Assembly: GCA_964631295.1 (NCBI GenBank) | Contig: CAZVXI010000120.1 | Span: forward strand, 1-9,985 | DNA from: CAZVXI01 sp964631295 | GTDB taxonomy: Bacteria; Planctomycetota; Phycisphaerae; Phycisphaerales; SM1A02 | Length of the DNA stretch: 9,985 bases | Direction of reading: 5' to 3' | Shown here: positions 6,271 through 9,985 of the stretch, in pieces | Position numbering within the stretch: the first letter of the stretch is position 1 | How the letters are laid out: the number at the start of each line of letters is the position of its first letter | Position numbers and translations under genes: made by a program | The notes under the pieces: generated by a model | What the model was told of the DNA's origin: nothing | The model's database searches: none | The model's input: only the letters and a program-made list of their open reading frames with translations

Positions 6271-7098
6271 ATGACTGTCCCCACTGCAACTTTGCGAAAC
6301 GAACTGCTCGAGTTGGCCGCGCTTGATGCTGTCGGCCAACTGGATGAGTACGAACAATCCCTGTTCACGCGATCCTTCCACGACGCCCCCGCATCTGTCC
6401 AGGAAGAAATTAAAGAGTTTCAGGCAGCCATCGTGGCTGATCCTGCATTGCTTCCGGATGTCGAGCCGGATGTCGACCTGCGGCAGAGGGTGCTTGACGC
6501 GGTGAACTTCGCCGTCGAACAGGACTCACACCGCCTTGCGCCGCTTGCCACCATTGGTCGAGGCAGGCGAGCAAGTGATCTCGACGACGATGAGAGCGCG
6601 TTCGGCATGGCAACAATGAACTTCTGGCGCGTCGCGTCCTTTGTACTCGCTGGTTCGTTGATCATCGCACTCTACTTCTTCGCCGACGCCTATCAGCACG
6701 GCAAGACAGTCTCGGAAATTGCGCTCAACAATGAGACGCAGAAGCAGCTCGAAGACTACATCGGCCCGACCTTCCGTGAGTTTGTGGGAAACCCCAACTG
6801 CCGGAAGGTCGCGCTCGTTGATGAGAACGATTCGTTTGGCGGGCACGCGGTGCTCTATCTCAACGAGAATACCAATCAAGTGTTTCTCCTCGCCATCGGC
6901 ATGCCCGATAGTGATGAACGCTACACGCTGCATGTGACAACTGGCGATGGCGAACGCACGGCCCTTCGCGGTTTCGAAGCGCAGAGCGGCGTGCATGGCC
7001 TGCGACTCGACAACCTGTCAAAGCCAATGATCGCCTCGATCACCTGGGACATCACCAACGCTGCCGGCGCGGTCATCCTCTCCAGCCGCTCCGCTTGA
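6271..7098 (+). CDS. Probable membrane anti-sigma factor, RskA-like
   Basis: This 275-residue protein is encoded directly after the ECF sigma gene. The N-terminus, LRNELLELAALDAVGQLDEYEQ (8-29), resembles the cytoplasmic anti-sigma helices of RskA-type proteins. It carries no HxxxCxxC zinc motif; the only cysteine is Cys177, in the outer part. After an acidic stretch (102-109), one hydrophobic segment, WRVASFVLAGSLIIALYFFA (119-138), crosses the membrane. The outer domain (about 175-275) has the beta-rich pattern of the RskA C-terminal domain: KVALVDEN, HAVLYLNENTNQVFLLAIGMP (192-212), YTLHV and a closing ASITWDI. The family keeps its sigma factor bound at the membrane and frees it when the anti-sigma factor is cleaved; I infer the same here. 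The open frame continues upstream to a TTG at 6217, but the 18 extra residues are unconserved in character and ATG 6271 has a ribosome-binding site. Recognition of the family is by pattern, not by search. Confidence 0.75.
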   Translation: MTVPTATLRNELLELAALDAVGQLDEYEQSLFTRSFHDAPASVQEEIKEFQAAIVADPALLPDVEPDVDLRQRVLDAVNFAVEQDSHRLAPLATIGRGRRASDLDDDESAFGMATMNFWRVASFVLAGSLIIALYFFADAYQHGKTVSEIALNNETQKQLEDYIGPTFREFVGNPNCRKVALVDENDSFGGHAVLYLNENTNQVFLLAIGMPDSDERYTLHVTTGDGERTALRGFEAQSGVHGLRLDNLSKPMIASITWDITNAAGAVILSSRSA

Positions 7099-7137
7099 TC
7101 TCACCAGAATCGACCACCATCCAGACCCTCCACCAGC

Positions 7138-7155
7138 GCTGCCTGAGAAGGCGGC
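7138..7155 (+). terminator. Hairpin 40 bases after the anti-sigma gene, weak terminator candidate
   Basis: GCTGCC (7138-7143) can pair with GGCGGC (7150-7155) around the loop TGAGAA, giving six pairs including one G-U. The following bases are T-containing but not a T-run, so intrinsic termination would be weak. Its place between the convergent anti-sigma and purM genes is where a terminator is expected. Confidence 0.3.
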
Positions 7156-7205
7156 ATTGTCGTCATCTTCGCTGTGAGAACAGGGAGAACTGACCACGAC
7201 CAGAA

Positions 7206-7225
7206 GCCGCGACGCCCCGAGCGGC
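7206..7225 (-). terminator. GC hairpin just after the purM stop, weak terminator candidate
   Basis: On the minus strand, GCCGC (complement of 7221-7225) pairs with GCGGC (complement of 7206-7210) across a 10-base loop, starting 3 bases after the purM stop. The tail is TTCTGG rather than a T-run. The stem is only five pairs, so this is a tentative call. Confidence 0.25.
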
Positions 7226-7228
7226 GAA

Positions 7229-8335
7229 TCATGCGTACTCCACGTCGCCTTTACCGGGGATGATTTCACCGATGATGTGCGCGTCTTCGCCAAAGTCGTT
7301 GAGTTGCCGGACGACAGATTCGGCGAAGGTCGGCCGGACAATCAATGTATACCCGATGCCCATGTTGAAGACGCGGTCCATCTCATCGCAGTCCACATCG
7401 CCATGCTTCTGCAGGAACGGGAAGATTGGCGGGACGTCCCAGGTGGATCGATCAAGCCGCGCATCGACTTTGTCGTGCAGCGCGCGATTGAGATTCCCCG
7501 GCAAGCCGCCGCCGGTGATGTGCGCCATGCCCGAGATGATCTTCTTCACCTTGTACGCGCGCATCAGTTTTACGATCGGCTTGGCGTAGATGCGCGTGGG
7601 CTCGAGCAGCACCTCGCCAAGCGTGCGGTCAGTCCCCAGTTCCCGATAGGCAGCGTTAAGATCAAGCGATGCGTGCTCAACAATGCGGCGAACAAGTGAG
7701 AAGCCGTTGGAATGCACGCCGCTGCTCGCGAGGCCGATGACGGTATCGCCCGGCTCCACACGCATCGGGTCGACCGCTTTGTGCAGTTCGAGCACCCCGA
7801 CCGCGAACCCTGCAACATCGAAATCTCCCTCGGCGTAGATGTCGGGCATCTCCGCACATTCCCCGCCGATGAGCGCGCAGCCGCTCATCTCGCATCCGCG
7901 CGCGATGCCTTCCACGATCTTCGCCGTCTGCTCAGGGTCCTGTTTGTGCAGGCCGAGGTAGTCAAGAAAGAACAGTGGCTCGGCACCCTGCACAATGAGA
8001 TCATTGATGTTCATCGCCACGCAGTCGATGCCAACCGTGTTGTAGACCTTCAGGTCGCAGGCGAGTTTGACCTTCGTGCCAACGCCGTCCGTGCAGGCGA
8101 CGAGCACGGGATCACGGTAGTTGCGCTTGAAGAGCTTTTCGTTGTAGTCGAGGCGGAACATTCCTGCGAACGCGCCGTGCTCGCCGATGACCCGCGGGCC
8201 GTGCGTCCTTCGCATGGCACGTTTGATGAGATCCACCGCACGATCACCCGCGTCGATGTCCACGCCGCTCTGGGCGTACGTCAAACCACGTTTGGCTGGC
8301 GGTTGAGGTGTAGCGGCAGTGCTGTCATCAGCCAT
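7229..8335 (-). CDS. purM: Phosphoribosylformylglycinamidine cyclo-ligase (AIR synthetase)
   Basis: This cytosolic enzyme uses ATP to close formylglycinamidine ribonucleotide into 5-aminoimidazole ribonucleotide in de novo purine synthesis. The protein has 368 residues from ATG 8335, slightly longer than the usual 345 or so because of a Pro-rich N-terminal extension (1-18). Family motifs follow in order: LTYAQSGVDIDAG (18-30), ACTDGVGTKVK (80-90), GIDCVAMNINDLIVQGAEPL (102-121), ALIGGECAEMP (154-164), GLASSGVHSNGFSL (201-214), HITGGGLPGNL (272-282) and FNMGIG (323-328). Nothing essential is missing. An in-frame ATG at 8368 would add 11 residues; neither start has a Shine-Dalgarno sequence, and I chose 8335 because the added residues show no family feature. 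It lies 138 bases downstream of the ABC-F gene on the same strand, and no other purine gene is in the window. The gap contains a 12-base palindrome (8437-8448) but no clear promoter. Confidence 0.97.
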   Translation of the reverse strand: MADDSTAATPQPPAKRGLTYAQSGVDIDAGDRAVDLIKRAMRRTHGPRVIGEHGAFAGMFRLDYNEKLFKRNYRDPVLVACTDGVGTKVKLACDLKVYNTVGIDCVAMNINDLIVQGAEPLFFLDYLGLHKQDPEQTAKIVEGIARGCEMSGCALIGGECAEMPDIYAEGDFDVAGFAVGVLELHKAVDPMRVEPGDTVIGLASSGVHSNGFSLVRRIVEHASLDLNAAYRELGTDRTLGEVLLEPTRIYAKPIVKLMRAYKVKKIISGMAHITGGGLPGNLNRALHDKVDARLDRSTWDVPPIFPFLQKHGDVDCDEMDRVFNMGIGYTLIVRPTFAESVVRQLNDFGEDAHIIGEIIPGKGDVEYA

Positions 8336-8473
8336 GATGGGAAAGTGTAGGTGATGCGGGCGTGCCATGCGCTGCTTGCTCGCGTCCTGTCAGTGCGAGG
8401 AGGTCTGGTGGACGACAGCGCGGCCTGTTTGGTGTGCTCGGCGCCGAGACATCGCTCACTTCGGCGAGCCACG

Positions 8474-9985
8474 TTACGCCCCAGCTCGCCACATCCACTC
8501 TTTCTCGAGTGGTGTGAGCTGCTCTGCCAGTTCGCGGCGTTCACTCTGCAACTGCCTGCATCGTTCGCCGTCAGCGTAGACCTCGGGGTCAAGCATCGAA
8601 TCATCGATCTGGGCGATGCGCGTCTCGATTTGTTCGATCTGTGCTTCGAGTTTGCTTGTGCTCAGCCTGGAGTGCGGGCGATCGGCCGTCTCCTCGCTCG
8701 CTGGCGCTGCTGTCTCACGTGCAGGTTTCGCTTCAGGCTTGCTGTTGGACTTGTGTTTTGTCTTGCTGGTCGCATCCGCCTGGGTATCACGTTGCGTCTT
8801 GAGTTCCTGCCGGCGCTGTTCGAAGGACACATAATCGCCTTCGTGCACACTCACCCCGCCGTCACCATCGAAGACGATGAGCCGCTCGCACGTTGCCTGC
8901 AACAGCGCGCGATCGTGCGAGATCAGCAGCAATGTGCCGTCGTAGCCGCCATCGCTCGCGAGCGCCTGTTCGAGTCGCTCAGCTGAGGGAATGTCGAGGT
9001 GGTTCGTCGGTTCATCGAGCACGAGCAGGTTGTGCGCGCCAGCCACGAGCCCCGCGATCACCGCACGGCTGCGCTCGCCACCCGAGACATCCGCAAGCGT
9101 CTTGTCCTGTTCGCCGCCCGAAAAGAGGAACGCGCCAGCAAGGTCGCGCGCCTGCTGTTCCGTCGCGCGCGCAGCGCCATCGAGTGAAACGATCACCGCT
9201 TGCAGGTATTGCCAGATCGTGAGCGAGAAATCGAGATGTTCATGCGTCTGTCGGTAGTATCCGACGCTTAACCGCGACCCATGCCGCACACTGCCGGATG
9301 TTGGGGATTCCTCTTCAAGAAGGCAACGGATCAACGTTGACTTGCCGACGCCGTTGGGCCCAATGATGCCGATGCGATCCCCGCGCGCGATTGACAGATC
9401 GAAGTCCTCGAACAAGGTCAACTCACCATATCGCTTCGTGAGCGACTCTGCGGTCAGTACGATATCTCCGCTGCGCGGTGCTTTGGGAAGTGTGAGGCGC
9501 ATGACATCCAGTTCGATCGGCCGCTCAACGAGTTGGTCCTGTTTGAACCGTTCGAGTCGCGTTTCTCTGCCTCGCGCCTGTTTCGCGCGCTGACCTGACT
9601 TGAACTTGCGGATGAACTGCTCTTCGGAGCGTATGCGATCGAGCTGTTTGTCGTACACGCGCGCCTGCGTGAGCTGGCGTTCCTTGCGCAAATCGACGTA
9701 CTTGTGATAGTTGCCCGGATATTCGCGAATCACACCTTGTTCAACTTCAATGATGCGCGACACCACGCGATCGAGCAGCCAGCGGTCGTGGCTGACCACC
9801 AGCACCGCACCCGGATATTCATCTGCAAGAAATGCTTCGAGCCACTGCCTGCCGTTGATATCGAGGTGGTTTGTCGGCTCGTCGAGCAGGAGCAGATCGG
9901 GCTCTTCCAGCAGCAGGCGTGCGAGGCCGAGCCGCCCCTTCTGCCCGCCTGAGAGATTCTTCACCTGCAAGGAGAACTGCTCATC
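8474..9985 (-). CDS. ABC-F family ATPase (Uup/ABCF3-like), 5' partial
   Basis: The frame is open through the right edge, so the N-terminus, including the first Walker A, is outside the window; 503 residues remain. Numbering from the edge, the first ATPase domain shows the signature LSGGQ (11-15), Walker B with LLLLDEPTNHLD (31-42) and the switch SHDR (65-68). The basic, helical interdomain linker that marks ABC-F proteins and reaches toward ribosome-bound tRNA spans about 78-160. The second ATPase domain has Walker A GPNGVGKST (209-217), signature VSGGERS (300-306), Walker B LLVLDEPTNHLD (320-331) and SHDR (356-359). A charged low-complexity stretch (396-440) leads to a C-terminal coiled coil (about 443-498). 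There are no membrane segments, so it is not a transporter. ABC-F proteins act on the ribosome, relieving stalling or giving antibiotic protection; the layout here suggests a housekeeping member. purM follows 138 bases downstream. Confidence 0.93.
   Translation of the reverse strand, partial: DEQFSLQVKNLSGGQKGRLGLARLLLEEPDLLLLDEPTNHLDINGRQWLEAFLADEYPGAVLVVSHDRWLLDRVVSRIIEVEQGVIREYPGNYHKYVDLRKERQLTQARVYDKQLDRIRSEEQFIRKFKSGQRAKQARGRETRLERFKQDQLVERPIELDVMRLTLPKAPRSGDIVLTAESLTKRYGELTLFEDFDLSIARGDRIGIIGPNGVGKSTLIRCLLEEESPTSGSVRHGSRLSVGYYRQTHEHLDFSLTIWQYLQAVIVSLDGAARATEQQARDLAGAFLFSGGEQDKTLADVSGGERSRAVIAGLVAGAHNLLVLDEPTNHLDIPSAERLEQALASDGGYDGTLLLISHDRALLQATCERLIVFDGDGGVSVHEGDYVSFEQRRQELKTQRDTQADATSKTKHKSNSKPEAKPARETAAPASEETADRPHSRLSTSKLEAQIEQIETRIAQIDDSMLDPEVYADGERCRQLQSERRELAEQLTPLEKEWMWRAGA

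Noticed and set aside
7712..8350. Plus-strand open frame (212 codons) opposite purM
   Set aside because: It is fully antisense to an unmistakable purM; His/Val/Asp-rich antisense frames are expected there.
8437..8448. Perfect 12-base palindrome CTCGGC/GCCGAG in the ABC-F/purM gap
   Set aside because: With no loop it cannot form a good hairpin, it has no T-run, and it is unrelated to any visible promoter element. It is too short to call an operator without conservation data.
8351..8986. Plus-strand open frame (211 codons) opposite the ABC-F C-terminus and the purM/ABC-F gap
   Set aside because: Hydrophobic stretches look membrane-like at first sight, but they mirror the charged coiled coil and low-complexity linker of the ABC-F gene. 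No family features or ribosome-binding site are visible.
1..9985. CRISPR arrays, tRNA or rRNA genes, transposases, phage or toxin-antitoxin genes
   Set aside because: I looked for regularly spaced repeats, cloverleaf-like segments and relevant protein motifs, and saw none. Most of the window is accounted for by conserved chromosomal gene families.

Overview
The window reads as ordinary chromosomal DNA from a moderately GC-rich bacterium, most likely a planctomycete of the Phycisphaerae type. Three things point that way: a stand-alone pseudopilin-like protein whose methylation motif begins AFSLIE, a HAL2-type (eukaryote-like) bisphosphate nucleotidase, and starts that mostly lack a Shine-Dalgarno sequence. 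This placement is an inference from gene content. I see no rRNA, tRNA, CRISPR array, insertion sequence or phage gene.

Layout. (1) Positions 1-3402, plus strand: the C-terminal part of a 3'(2'),5'-bisphosphate nucleotidase (cut by the left edge), a SLC13/DASS-type transporter with two RCK_C domains in its middle, and a membrane-anchored endonuclease/exonuclease/phosphatase-fold protein that has lost several catalytic residues. (2) Positions 3403-5248, minus strand: a UDP-glucuronate 4-epimerase-like SDR enzyme preceded by a pseudopilin-like protein. (3) Positions 5249-5570: a 322-base divergent regulatory region. (4) Positions 5571-7098, plus strand: an ECF sigma factor and its probable RskA-like membrane anti-sigma factor, with a good ECF-type promoter candidate between them. 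(5) Positions 7229-9985, minus strand: purM (de novo purine synthesis) downstream of the C-terminal three quarters of an ABC-F ATPase (cut by the right edge).

How the genes may work together. The nucleotidase removes 3'-phosphoadenosine 5'-phosphate, a by-product of sulfate activation. SLC13 transporters with internal RCK_C domains include sulfate transporters. The first two genes may therefore form a sulfur-assimilation pair, though this rests only on family knowledge and adjacency. The ECF sigma and anti-sigma genes form a classical one-locus signalling pair whose regulon is unknown. The divergent pseudopilin and the sugar epimerase suggest cell-surface functions. purM and the ABC-F gene are housekeeping.

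No clearly new multi-gene system is visible. The items most worth a second look are the degenerate EEP-fold protein, the ECF-type promoter between sigma and anti-sigma genes, the inverted repeat in the divergent region, and the nucleotidase/transporter pairing.
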